This document shows, one piece after another, positions 12,403-23,493 of a stretch of 64,000 nucleotides of DNA (position 1 is its first letter; every line of letters begins with the position of its first letter). Location of the stretch: positions 13,900 to 77,899 of the forward strand of contig CAMPET010000233.1 of the NCBI GenBank assembly GCA_946803715.1, written 5' to 3'. The position numbers and the translations under genes were made by a program. The stretch comes from Beroe ovata. Its lineage: Eukaryota > Ctenophora > Nuda > Beroida > Beroidae. The notes under the pieces are model-generated. The model was not told the DNA's origin, ran no database searches, and worked only from the letters and a program-made list of their open reading frames with translations.

Positions 12403-14075
12403 ATGAGACCATACATTAGGAAGATGTACCTGCACCTTAGTGCTGCTGTTATCACCCTCTACACTATATGGTTTCTCTGCAGCATTGGCTGGAAAACATA
12501 TCTATTAAGCTGCAAGGATACTCTAGGTGAGGAGTTGTGTACTTTTGTTCAAAGATTTCTTGGTGATAAAAGGCAATCAATTTGTTCCAATGGAAAGTTA
12601 AGTACTGATTCCAGTGTAATTGTGAGTGGAATTGTAAACTGTTGCAGGCTATGATGAGATTAACAACTTCTCAAACCTAATACAAAACATGCTCCTACTC
12701 CTGCTTTTCATGATGCAACATTCATTACTTAAACATTTGAAGCATGAGTTGGACTTGAAACCAGTTCATCACAGACTTCTTTACATTCTCAGTACAACAT
12801 GCACTCTTCATGTGAGTTTATTCCCAGATGAGTTTTGCACCAGTCCAAACCCTAAATCAATAAACGTTGTTTACCCTATCATTATAATGGACAAGCTGGC
12901 TTTATCATAGAATATGTATCCTCATATGCTAAGAAGTTGCCATCCAGGGACCCTATAGAAATCCTGCCATGTCCATTATAATACGTAGTAAATGTTTTAT
13001 AATGGGAATATAACCAGTGGTTAACCACTCCTGATCCATCTCCCCCTGTGATGTTTTCATATTGAGAGCTGAAGATTTGTTTCATACTAAGCAGTAAGCA
13101 TGCACGAAATTGTGTAGACAGTGCACTATTAGATGTCCAATACCCAGTACAAATGTAATGTGCGTTGTGCACTGCATGTCATTAGTCATGAGATGGCAAC
13201 TCTCTTGATACAAGGGGGAATATAAGGGGTACAAAAAGGGGTACTGCAAATTAACACTGCATCCTCAACAGGTAGTCTACACATTTTGGAGGCCCTGTTC
13301 CTCCCTTTATTCTGTTCCTCTTACCATACACACTATCTGTATACTCCATGCGCTAGCCTGGGTTTGGCTGGTTGCAGCTGTTCTATTGGTGGACTTCACA
13401 GAACTATTCGGGTTCAAACACGTGAGTGTGTCGCGTTAGCAGAAATCAAAATCATCTTGTGAAATGAATTGAATTGATCATACTCTACTGACAATCAATC
13501 ATGTTCTCTTCTTGCAGATAGAGCATGCAGAAAAGGGTTTGCAGGAGCCTGTTTTCTACAAATCACCTGGAGCCAGACGCTTACTGGACCACTACAGGCA
13601 TCCAGTGGCTGTAGGACCCATTATTATACTTCTTGCATGGTACGAAACGTTCTAATCCAAACCAAGTTCAAGTGCCACATATTAAGATTTCCGAACAATC
13701 TTAATTGACACAGTTATTGACGCCATTTCCTATCTGATCACTGCATCCTATCTAAGTATTTAATTCCCGAAATATCACCACAGCAAGACCATGACGAGTG
13801 ACAGACTTCTGCTGGCAGTGGTGTTTTTCCTCTACACTTTCTTCAGGAGTAATCTTGACTACAAGGACTATCTTTACCTCAGATATGTCACTTATCCAAC
13901 CAAGAAATACACCTACAAAAAGGTAGCTGATCCAATCATCATTTCAAGAGTTCTTGTTTTATAAGCACTTATGATTTGAATTTTCTTCAATTGTTGACTG
14001 TTGTAGGCACCTTACTTTCGATTTCGTGACGGTCATGTCTCCGGAGTCCGGATTAATTCAATTTATCTCATTTGA
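12403..14075 (+). CDS. NRM: Nurim homologue (inner nuclear membrane protein)
   Basis: Nurim is a multi-pass protein of the inner nuclear membrane related to isoprenylcysteine carboxyl methyltransferases; its role is poorly known. Six exons join in frame: 12403-12526, 12648-12811, 13272-13421, 13518-13639, 13784-13922 and 14007-14075, giving 255 aa against 262 in human. All junctions are GT-AG. Diagnostic stretches aligning with human nurim are LLLLLFMMQHSLLKHL (human LLLLFVGQHSL), a membrane segment ending DFTELFGFKH, YKSPGARRLLDHYRHPVAV (human LKSPRALRLFSHLRHPVCV) and SDRLLLAVVFFLYTF followed by LDYKDYLYLR. Four or five membrane helices are visible. The start is the first Met in the frame, since upstream codons of the same frame lack ATG. 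It is transcribed away from SMARCE1 and towards the lyase gene. Confidence 0.85.
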
Positions 14076-14787
14076 ACTCATTCATGAACAGATCTTTAAG
14101 TATATGAATCTTCTTATTACATTACTGTTGCCAAGAGACTCACTTCAACAATCCTGAGTGTCTGCCTACTGTCTAGCCAGTACATTATATACACTCTCTC
14201 AGAGCCAATTAATCTAGCAAACACACCCGGGTAGGTAGGTATAATATCAAATTATAGTTGCATTAGTTGATGCTGATATACACAAATCACACGTAGATGG
14301 TTAAACATCGACCAGTGGTCACGGTTACTATGAACTAACTAAATCTTGGCAACGAATCTACCATGGTTCAACTAGATAAATCCAAACTAAAATAAATCAC
14401 ACTATAATAGAAGCTAACGTATGTGACATACCTAACTTATTAACGTCACAAAGGTAACATAGTTATATCGTAACTTGGTTAGTTCAAATTACTGGAAAAC
14501 ATTGGTCTCTGGTTTTTAGACATAGGTTATTAAATCTGAAACCGTAGCATAATTCATGTTTATCAATCGATTTAGTTTTTGAGCATCTTCATCGTATTGC
14601 TCAACATAAAACAGAATATGTTCACCTGATCCATGATTGCGATTCCTGGTCTGTATACGGTCATATCAGTTTATATCATATTGTCTTCATATCATGAGTT
14701 CATATCATGAGTTCTATCAATGAGTTGCTTGCGCAATTAAATTGATTGTCTGTTTTTGGAGCCAGTGCTCATCGTTACTTGTGCCAG
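14076..14787. other. Convergent intergenic spacer
   Basis: AT-rich DNA between the ends of nurim (plus) and the lyase gene (minus). No gene is seen; it should hold both 3' UTRs. Confidence 0.6.
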
Positions 14788-16617
14788 CTAGAGGATTGAA
14801 CAAACAGCACTCTGGGCAGGCATGGTCAAGCGCTTGAGTCTCTCAACAATTTCATTAAACTCTTCCTGATCATTCAGCTGGTATTTTGCTCCGAAGTGGT
14901 AAAACCCGTTATCAACATAGTCTTGGGGGGTGAGGCCACCACTGAGGTGCTCGAAGAACCCCATCTGATAAGCTTTCCCCAAAGTCGAGAGAGCTGCCAG
15001 GATGTATTCCCTCTTGTAGACTTCTCTTGGGACCGCCAGTCTTAGGGAGTCCATAGGTAGTTCTTTAGAGTAGAGCACTTCACCGGCTGAGCCGAGATGC
15101 CGACCACCGTACACCAAATTGCCCAAGCCACATCCCCTGATTCGGAGAGTCTTCATGAGAATGGAGTTGAGGTATTCTGCAGGGCAGTGCTCAGTTTTCA
15201 CAGAGGGCAGAACTTGCTCAGCCGCAATGTACAGGGCGTGTCCCCCGGATAAGATGGGCAGAGAGAACCTGTTCCTCAGGATGGACCCCACAAAGCACAC
15301 CTCCACGATTCTCCGAGCGACCACACTCTCGTCGAGACAGAGTGTCATTCCCGACATGATCTCCACTATCCCATCACCCGTCAACCCCGAGTAGGATTTG
15401 AACCCGTTCCCGTAGTCAGCAGTTGTCTTGCTTTGTATGGATTTATCCATCCCTACAATCTGCTCTCTGGTGAGAATCGTACTGTTTCTGTTGATGAAGA
15501 TTCCACCCCCTGAGTGTGAGTACATCTTCTTGAAGCTGACTGTAACAACATCTGCTATACCCGTTATCTCCTTCACAATCTCATTTAGACTATGCTCCTG
15601 GTACACTGGGTCGAGAGCTTTGATGAAACATGCATTCTCGTAAACCCGACATCCATCCACCCAGACCAGCTTGTTCTGTGTGTGAGTCTTCTCTGCCAGA
15701 GTTCTGAGGTTCTCCAGGGACACAGGCTGACCTCCACCACCATTGTCGGTCATTGTCATGAGGAGGCAGGAAGCGGAGTCTATCTCACTTTCAAACTTGT
15801 CCACCTCAATGTCACCCATGAACGGACTCCCTGAACTGTAGTACTTGTTCGGGCTGGAGAGTGGTGTCAGTTCTTTGACAGTCAAGCCGTGTCCCAGAAT
15901 GTGGCCTTTGGTGGTGTCAAACGGTCGGTTAGAAATTATACAGGAACCTTGGGGCAGAACCTCGCTTGCCAGGAGTGCGGTCAGGAGCATTTTCTCTGCA
16001 GCCCGACCTTGAAGGGCCGGGTAAAAGTTGAAATGGTCACCGAAGCAGAACTTCATTGCTTTCTCCATGTCTCTACGAGGGGTGGAACAGGCGTAGGAGA
16101 AAATTTCGATACTTGGTACTTTATCGAAGTAAGTCTTCTTGAATTGAACTTGTTCCTTGGTCAGTTGGCTGGTTCCCGAATCAGTAAGCAAGTCAATCTT
16201 GAAGTAAGACGCTGGGATTGCGAAGGGGTTGAAGTTGAATGATTCATCATATTCAGCGCTTGATGATTCAGTCTGACGTTGTACGATTATGGCTTTCATC
16301 TGAGCCTCGTTTGCATCACTGACTTGGTGACGCCTGTCATCCCAAAAGTACTTCTTCAGATCTCGAAGTATTGATTCATCGCGAACACTGCTGCACTGTT
16401 CCAGTCGATCCTTCACGAAATTCCATGCCACTGTGTCGTCACTGGATACTGTGCTAGGGATACCGGCCTTCCGAATGCCGCGGCTCAAACGATTGAATGA
16501 TGAAACTTGTACATCACCCGCCACCATGACGTTGCTGCTGTAAAACAAGAGAATTAGAATTGTGCTAATTACAAGTATATACGTAGTGACGAAAAATAAT
16601 TGTTGAGTTGTCGTCAT
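14788..16617 (-). CDS. Membrane-anchored tryptophanase / tyrosine phenol-lyase family PLP enzyme, intronless
   Basis: A single uninterrupted frame encodes about 609 aa from the Met at 16617; in-frame Met codons reach back to 16854 but precede a non-family leader. One hydrophobic helix lies at residues 6-26, then a linker, then a beta-eliminating-lyase domain from about 125 to 605. Family motifs (tnaA/tpl) seen: LLTDSGTS (143-150), QGRAAEK (203-209), FDTTKGHI (233-240), GGGGQPVSLENL (293-304), DGCRVYEN (321-328), the PLP-lysine motif SFKKMYSHSGGG (361-372, Lys 363/364) and LRLAVPREVY (525-534, carboxylate-binding Arg). Family enzymes cleave Trp to indole, or Tyr to phenol, plus pyruvate and ammonia. 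The bacterial DEAY motif carrying catalytic Tyr71 is not conserved, so substrate and even lyase activity are open. The gene has no introns although its neighbours have many. Bacterial enzymes are about 470 aa with no membrane helix. Confidence 0.85.
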   Translation of the reverse strand: MTTTQQLFFVTTYILVISTILILLFYSSNVMVAGDVQVSSFNRLSRGIRKAGIPSTVSSDDTVAWNFVKDRLEQCSSVRDESILRDLKKYFWDDRRHQVSDANEAQMKAIIVQRQTESSSAEYDESFNFNPFAIPASYFKIDLLTDSGTSQLTKEQVQFKKTYFDKVPSIEIFSYACSTPRRDMEKAMKFCFGDHFNFYPALQGRAAEKMLLTALLASEVLPQGSCIISNRPFDTTKGHILGHGLTVKELTPLSSPNKYYSSGSPFMGDIEVDKFESEIDSASCLLMTMTDNGGGGQPVSLENLRTLAEKTHTQNKLVWVDGCRVYENACFIKALDPVYQEHSLNEIVKEITGIADVVTVSFKKMYSHSGGGIFINRNSTILTREQIVGMDKSIQSKTTADYGNGFKSYSGLTGDGIVEIMSGMTLCLDESVVARRIVEVCFVGSILRNRFSLPILSGGHALYIAAEQVLPSVKTEHCPAEYLNSILMKTLRIRGCGLGNLVYGGRHLGSAGEVLYSKELPMDSLRLAVPREVYKREYILAALSTLGKAYQMGFFEHLSGGLTPQDYVDNGFYHFGAKYQLNDQEEFNEIVERLKRLTMPAQSAVCSIL

Positions 16618-17831
16618 TCCAAGACAAGAGTGCTCAATTGCGGAATCACAAGAGCGTAAGTAGATCGAAGTCAAACAATGAATGAAAGTGGGCAAACATA
16701 ATGTTTCATGGTGTAAACCAATCTTCAGTGCCAATTTGGGAAATGAAATGCGTTCACATGTTACTATTGCTCCTTCATAAATTACGAAAAATAGATCTTT
16801 AACACGGATAATGGATAAGAAATCATTCGAGCGTACTAAACGTTGTAAGTACAACGATTACTGTTCAGCTCTGTTGGCTGAATTGAATGAACGCAAAAGA
16901 TCACAGCTATTATTGTAAATTATTGAATTCATCGATTTTATAAATCGTGTCATTGTTATGCATTATTCTGAATATTATAACAAGCACATGGATTGGATAC
17001 GAGATTTGAATGAATGGTTGCACCGTCTTCAAGCTATCACAAGGCAAATGCATGTGACAATAATATAATGTGATTTAACAATCGATCGAACCTATACTGA
17101 AAACGATAAAACAAAGCTAAGTTCTGTCAATTCCAATATAAACGCAGCATACACGAAGCTCCATCACTAATTCCATAGGAACGCAAATCGGAAGCAATCT
17201 CAAGGTTTAAAAATTCGCATGAACTTTGCCGGTCACCTTCGCCGCCTTATGATTCAGTGATCTGAGATCGAAGCGTGAAGAAAACAAGCAAATACGTTTG
17301 TCGGATTGCATTTCCCATGAATGAAAATGTTCATGTTTTTTGGCACTGAAACTGAACAAGCGCATGTCACGAGACATGATAGTGCTCGTTGGCAGTGCTC
17401 ACTCTATAGACTTCGCATGGAAAAATGTGTCCAAATAAAAACACAGTAGTTACTTAGTTAGTCACGTACAGGCTTGATCAGAAATGATAAATTATGTTAT
17501 TGAACAATGAACAATGTAACAAGTTCAGAAGGAATCCAATTGCGAAAAGTGCTCAGATAACTCCGGGAGCAATCTTGATGGACAAAATGAAACCTCGACT
17601 TCTACCAACTCAAAGTTTCACGAAATTGCTTTCGATCATCAAGGTGCAACCGATTATTTTCAATTTCAAGGCTTGAATATTTCCTGATTAGGCTTTTTTT
17701 CTAGGTTAAGGAACGACCTTCGAAAATGAGCCTCGCGTCTAAACTTTTCGCGCATTCTCCCAAATTTGGAGGAACACAATGTCCCACAGAAATAACATGG
17801 TTCATGGATTTGGCGATTGAATAAGAGTCGC
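16618..17831. promoter_or_regulatory. Divergent intergenic region upstream of the lyase gene
   Basis: Between two divergent genes. The first 240 bases stay open in the lyase frame (to 16854) but encode an irregular leader I take as non-coding. The rest is AT-rich with no gene seen; it probably holds promoters for both genes. Confidence 0.4.
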
Positions 17832-20626
17832 ATGAGTTACGTTGAGAGTAAGATAGTTAATTCTCTTTCGACTCTGTTAACAAATGAAAATACGTCTTTT
17901 AAATGCGATCAATTGCGTCGTTCAACGACATCGTCTGGCTATAACGAGAACACATTATCAGAAATTGTTTTACTGACAATTCTCTCACAGGTAGAAATCA
18001 GGAGCAGAGCTACTATTGTCAGGGAAACGCATTCCTCCTTCTGTTTTAGTGACGAGGAAAATGATGACGTCACGTGTCATAATGACGTCACGTGTCACAA
18101 TGACGTCGCAAATCGGGAGGGAATGAGGTGTGGAGCAAGTACTACATCGGATTCAGGTGAGCCTGCAGTGTGGTAGTTTTTACAAAGTTACAATTGTTAG
18201 ATTACAATTTGTAAAAACAGTGCAGTAAAATTGGCAATGCTGGTAGGCAGGTAGCAATGCCAATTTGGCATTTCTACCTGCCTACCAGCAAATAAGGCTG
18301 CTAAACTTTCTTGGAAGGTTATTTCCAAGTAAATGCATCATGCAAATTGCAAAGCAGATTTCCTTAATAAGCCATGATCGTGCTCCGAACCATATTTCCA
18401 TGGAAACTGACGTCGGGACTTGCGAATTAGTAATTATTGGGTTGTGTAATTGTTCTGGTGACAAGCAATATGTCTCTGTGATGGAGCTATGCATGCTATT
18501 GCGATGGATGAATGACGAATTTCAAACATCACCCCTCTTTGCAGTCAATTCCCGCACTGAGTGGAATTGCGACTTGGTCAAATCTATAATTTTCTCGCGG
18601 CATACAGTAGAATGTATACATGTACAATGTATACATTATACAAACGTATTGTATACATCCTGGACATCTTGTCATTAACACTGGTTACGATGGTTTATAT
18701 TATTGTCATGTTTATATTTCAGCATTGCTGAGCTGTCAGCTGGAAGTGATGAAATAACATGCAGAGTTCAGAACTGGAACTTCACTAAATTGTGCATCAT
18801 CGAGTATTGTATTATATACATGTCCTTCGGTACAAACTGTCAGCTTCACGGTTTCTGTCAACAGGGTTTGATATATTCAACAAATGGTGTGGGGAATGAG
18901 TGCACCCAATTGAGAAATTTGTGATATGGCGATAAACTGCCAGTAGAAATCTCCAGTAGTGAAAAAATGTCTAACTGAGGCACTTGTATACTCATAGCTT
19001 ATCCATTATTATCCCTAACCCCCTGCTGACGCCCTGCTCTGTGACTGAGTTGTTGACTATTATTTGGCCCAGAAGTGCTCTTTTCCCTCCAGTATTTTGA
19101 ACATGCGGCTACACTGGACCATACTCTCAATTGAGCTGTGTAAATCTCTGGCACTGAATTACTAAGCCAGGGTGTTTATAAATACAGTCAGTAAACACTA
19201 TGTATTACTGGATCTTGTATCGTGGGAGAAATATTGAAATGTGTACTCTATACAGCTATAATGGTGTAATGGTTTTGGTCTATAATTGGCTCCCCGCCCA
19301 CGAATCCCCATGGGCTCAATAGTAGTGGAATCCATACCTATTATATCGAGCTATTGTCGCTGTGTTTGAGTCTCTCTGGCAGTGAGCCAAGTGCTTGCCG
19401 AATCTCTGTAGGTACTGGATCAAGGGAGAATTGTTCAGCATTCTTCTTTTCTGGAGAATTTCTATCAATTCCGGTACTGGGACCAAGCTGCATTCTTTCG
19501 GCAAGCAAGCTTCATCTTTGTGTGTGTGTGTGTCTGTGTGTGTGTGTGTGTCTGTGTGTGTGTATGTGTCTGTGTGGCTGTCTGCAGTCTGTGTGTGTCT
19601 GTGTGTCGATTTGTCCTGTGTTATATACCCCCCATAATGGTACAGCTAGTCACTAGTAAAGGTGTGTCAGATGGCAAATATATCCGCGTTAACGCTGCTT
19701 ATCCTATGGTATTATCATCAAGATTAAGCCAACTTTATACAACTGAGCAAAGACTAGTATAATTTTGGTTTTATTTAACTGAGTGAAAAGTCAATGGTCA
19801 TTCTTCATGGAATGTGACTGATGTCATTGTATAGCATATAACTTGGACTTGTATAGCCGTGTACCTACTTTTAGTTCTTTAGTTCGCATACACTATGCTG
19901 CTATTATGTTGACGACAGAAGATTAGACACCACAAATTTTTGACACCACATCTCCGAATGATGTCACCGGTATTCCTTCATCTCAGCCATGCAATGGTGT
20001 CAACAAACTGTGTGACGCAAAGATGTCAGCGAAAGACGATAATTTTATTTTCAGTTAACAGCTTTTTATTTATTGTTTTTGTTTTATCTCAATTTGTTGT
20101 ATTTTCAGATCTGGGTTACAGCTCGTCCCCCACGCACAACAACCCGGAATTCTATCGCATCCTAGTAACAACGCCAGGTTAATTGGCCAATTAACACTCA
20201 TCAGTTAATTGATCGACAAGCCTTATTTGGTTGTTAATAATGGCTTTGTTAAGCGTGAATCGTAATGAATAACGCTGGAGTGGTATAACGAGAATTTGAT
20301 CTTTCAATACTAGATTAATTCAATTCCTACCTACTTGCTATACAGCAAATAGAGATTACGCTGGATAAATATATCGAAACATGAGCAAACTAAAGAATTT
20401 CATTAATTTTCGGAATATCGCCAGCTCCCCCAGCTTGGATCATTATCACATTATTATATTAGGGTTTTGATCTTACCTATGTATCACAGGGCCGAAGTCT
20501 TCTGCAACTACCTCTAACAACATGACTGAGGTTGTTAATGAGACAACATTGACAACAGCAACAACCAACAGTTTGAAAGTGAAACAACAGAGTTCCAGAC
20601 GAAAAACTAGGAAACGGTCTAGTTGA
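17832..20626 (+). CDS. Small three-exon gene, family not recognised
   Basis: Exons 17832-18156, 20109-20177 and 20490-20626 join at GT-AG sites with matching phases and give 176 aa. The protein starts MSYVESKIVNSL. It has a possible helix over the first 25 residues, a conserved-looking SFCFSDEENDD acidic stretch, a centre rich in Ser/Pro (GYSSSPTHNNPEFY) and a Thr/Asn-rich then strongly basic C-terminus ending SSRRKTRKRSS that could serve as a nuclear localisation signal. I do not recognise a family. The DNA for the acidic region contains the near-repeat GATGACGTCACGTGTCATAA twice, so an internal 15-18 bp duplication lies in the coding exon. The large first intron (about 1.95 kb) holds a perfect hairpin and a GT tract. 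There is no signal peptide or membrane segment. Confidence 0.55.
18239..18289. repeat. 51-nt near-perfect palindrome (hairpin) in an intron
   Basis: Arms 18239-18254 (GCTGGTAGGCAGGTAG) and 18274-18289 are exact reverse complements over 16 bp. An inner pair AATGCCAA/TTGGCATT adds 8 bp, separated from the outer arms by one base each side, with a one-base loop. It lies in the first intron of the 17832-20626 gene. It may be the core of a small palindromic transposable element or a structured RNA; the loop is too short for a canonical pre-miRNA. Confidence 0.85.
19516..19606. repeat. (GT)n microsatellite
   Basis: Interrupted GT/CTGTGT tract inside the long intron of the 17832-20626 gene. Open frames across it are low complexity. 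Confidence 0.9.
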
Positions 20627-22298
20627 AGAGTTTTGAGTAGTTTGAAATTCGTTGTTAGAAAAACATATTTATTGTTAAATAATATGACACCTATCTGTAA
20701 ATATGAAAGTGATATGAAGATTGAATCTGGTCGAATCGCTAGTCATTCAGCTTCAATGTGCTATGATTTGCCCGAGTCATTTAGTACCTATAACCCTGAT
20801 TTCAGAGAAACATTTGACATATTGACTCAGGATTCTTTTATCTTTTGCAAGGTTGCCATGTTTGACGTTCGATTTAGATTTATTCAATGGTTGAAATGAC
20901 TACTTTTTTGGTTGAGATTTAAAGGTGTGGAGTTATAAAATCTTTCTTGGTACATGGATCTTAGATATCATGTAATATTGTATGGATGTATTTATTGTGT
21001 GATGTACTAAAGCATGTTTTATGATGCATGCTGTTAGTGGTGCTCGATATAACTACTCATTTTGCGTATTTTACAATTTCCAAGGCTGAACTTGGTTATT
21101 AGATTCTTTCCCTATCCGACAATTTCACATCCGTCTAGTTTCCCCCTACTCAACCATACAACTTCCCCTGAGACTGTAAACAAACTTAGTCGAGGGTGAG
21201 AATCTTTCTTTATCGCTTTCCTGATAGGAATCTGGAGTCTTTGATGATAAATAGGGCAAGAATTGTTGTAACGAACATTTTACTGTAGCAATAAAACGCT
21301 TCGTTTTGTTGCTACAATAAAATGTTCGTTACAACACTTCTTGTCCTATTCATCATCAAAGTTACCAAAAGATCCCTCTTTCACACACCGAATCTGGAGT
21401 ATTATCGAATGTATAGCGATATTGATCATTGGTGCAACATACTTCAACTTAACATTGTTTGAAAAGAGTGGTTATAAATATTTTTTGCGTAAATGTTAAA
21501 CGTGGATTAGTGGCTGAAGCTATTATATTATTTCTTGTGGTTTGATTTTTGTATCGTGTATTGATGTTTGTAATCTATAGATGCTAAGATAAGAATTAAT
21601 TTAATCATATTTATTCCCACTTCCGTGTTTTTCTATCATCCTCTTGGAATGCTTCAGATGATTGAACATTGTAGACAGTGATACAAAGTCAATTGAATCA
21701 ATCCTCTTGGAATCTCATATTTGCCGCCAACTGCAGCTGAAGTTACCTTTGAATAGCCAGAAAGAACTGGATGTAAGGCGCGAGTTGTAAATTTTTGATT
21801 GCGATCGCGCATATTTTTAATGCGAGCGCGCGCGAGCGTATGATCGTCGAACGCGCGTACGTATCTATCTGTCATTTTTATGTCTTAGTTGACCGCTGCC
21901 GGATGTTAACTTCAACTGTTTTTTTTGCGCACAAGAAACAGTGTAGACGGATAGGCAATCGCATACTACTGGTTTGAAAAAGGAGTGCATTGATTGATTT
22001 CTGTTGATAGCATTTTGCATGCAAATTGTAAATACAAAGGATAACTTAGTCACAATTCTCAAATCAAATTTGCATTGAGTAGAGGAGGTGTTTCTCATGC
22101 GCCATTATCATTATATGATGCTGCAAAAATGTGATATTGAAGAACTATAAGATAGAATACTAACCCTTCATTTGTTAATAATTTTGATGCAAAAAATAAA
22201 CCAGTTTCTCACGGATATAGGTCTAGCCTGATTTTTGTTCATATTTTGATTCAATTCTTTGTTGGTTTCCATAGTCATCAAAATACAATCTATCAGGT
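20627..22298. other. Intergenic region with a long hairpin and CpG patch
   Basis: No gene supported. It holds the 123-nt hairpin at 21239-21361 and a CpG-rich patch at about 21800-21862 (GCGATCGCGC, GCGAGCGCGCGCGAGCG), which could mark the promoter for the plus-strand cluster beginning at 22299. Confidence 0.5.
21239..21361. repeat. ~58-bp-stem hairpin (MITE-like or small-RNA precursor-like)
   Basis: The left arm starts CTTTGATGATAAATAGGG and the right arm ends CCTATTCATCATCAAAG. The two pair over about 58 bp with only about five non-Watson-Crick positions, at least two of them G-U compatible, and a short loop around CGCTTCG. The 11-mer GAATCTGGAGT occurs immediately left of the hairpin and again about 30 bp to its right, which could be a target-site-like direct repeat or coincidence. 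Confidence 0.85.
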
Positions 22299-23264
22299 AT
22301 GTCGTTCAGAAGGAAGGAAGAAATGAAGAATAAGACAGAGTTGTCGCGGCAGAAGTTGCCAGTAGAGGAGAATAACTACTATGTCCACATGCCTCTTACC
22401 TTACAAGATAAATATGACATCACCAACAGTACTAGTAGAGATCAAGCATTTATACAAGAATTCTTTTACATTTACCTCATTGTAAAGTATACGGGTAAGA
22501 TTCCAAGTGTAATGTATGATGAATGGAAAGCATCACTACTGACACTAAAGATAGCTGTTGAAGTTAGCTCCCAAGAAGAATGTTCAGATAACCAAGTTCC
22601 TAACATCAGTGGAATGACAGCATGCAAGCTTTATGCCGCAGAAAACAAATACCCTCTTCATAATAATCAAGACTACTTCACCCCTCAAATTACAAGTGAT
22701 GGCCATGTTTTATTTCCCTTGTGTACAAGCTTAGGGAACCTATCCCCTAATAGTAAGAAGACCAAATTACTTTTCACAGGTATTCATCGGCAGGACAGTG
22801 ATGTTGCTCACATACTGGATAGTTTTGTGAATGGGAAAAACATGACTAATCTTATTAGAAATCCTGTAGAATTTAAAGTTTATGTTGATATAAAACTTGT
22901 CAATCCAATCAATGTGTACTGCTGTTATCTCAATACTTCCAAAGATGATCTTATCAAAGTGATGGTTACCAATTCTATTCAGATGCCTATCTTGATCAAG
23001 CAGATACAGATATTTCCTCATAAATCTAGAGTTGGTACTAAAATTGAACAGGATTGTGTCATACGTCAAGTAGCTGAATTAGAGATGCCTAAAAGTATTG
23101 CTCCTCTTGAACAATTGGTTTTCCTTTATAAGTATTATCAAAATGAGTCATGGTACACCAAGTTTTCTGCTCAAATAATATGGACAGCTGAACCAATAAA
23201 TTCCAGAGGACAGTCAATTGTCAGTTACTATGAATTGACCATGGATATCGATGCCAGTGAATAG
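22299..23264 (+). CDS. TRAPPC14: TRAPPC14 (MAP11/C7orf43)-like protein, short form
   Basis: A single exon encodes 321 aa from the Met at 22299, which sits 2 nt after an AG acceptor. Human TRAPPC14 is a TRAPPII-associated protein involved in ciliogenesis and microtubules. The match rests on aligned stretches in order: YYVHMPLTLQDKY (human YFPAVPLPPRAEL), HVLFPLCTSLGNLSPNSKK (human EVIFPLTVSLDRLPPGTPK), the block around VMVTNSIQMPILIKQIQIFP (human VLNSSSQEEISIWDIRILP) and IIWTAEPINSRGQSIVSYYE (human VVQWSTPKLPFTQSIYTHYR). The beta-rich pattern fits. The human protein is 580 aa; the C-terminal half has no counterpart before the stop at 23262-23264. This is either a genuinely short form or a 3' exon I cannot see. 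Identity is modest, so orthology is likely but not proven. Confidence 0.65.
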   Translation: MSFRRKEEMKNKTELSRQKLPVEENNYYVHMPLTLQDKYDITNSTSRDQAFIQEFFYIYLIVKYTGKIPSVMYDEWKASLLTLKIAVEVSSQEECSDNQVPNISGMTACKLYAAENKYPLHNNQDYFTPQITSDGHVLFPLCTSLGNLSPNSKKTKLLFTGIHRQDSDVAHILDSFVNGKNMTNLIRNPVEFKVYVDIKLVNPINVYCCYLNTSKDDLIKVMVTNSIQMPILIKQIQIFPHKSRVGTKIEQDCVIRQVAELEMPKSIAPLEQLVFLYKYYQNESWYTKFSAQIIWTAEPINSRGQSIVSYYELTMDIDASE

Positions 23265-23493
23265 ATAGAATAATGAGCCTGTCCCTATTTATGAAGTTTT
23301 GTGAAGAATTTGATTTTTGTGTTAATTTAAATTTCTGTTGATTGATTTAATGAACCTTTTTATTATTCCATTTGTTCTTAGACTTTGATATATCAATACA
23401 ACGTTTGCTGTGACAAGATGATCATGTTTCATCAATACTTACAGCCTTTTTCTTTAACATATAATTTACAGCACTGAACACTCTTTTCAGTCA

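Noticed and set aside
14788-16617. Bacterial contamination as the source of the lyase gene
   Set aside because: No operon partners, no bacterial neighbours, an added membrane helix, and nurim and other animal genes lie on both sides of the same uninterrupted stretch.
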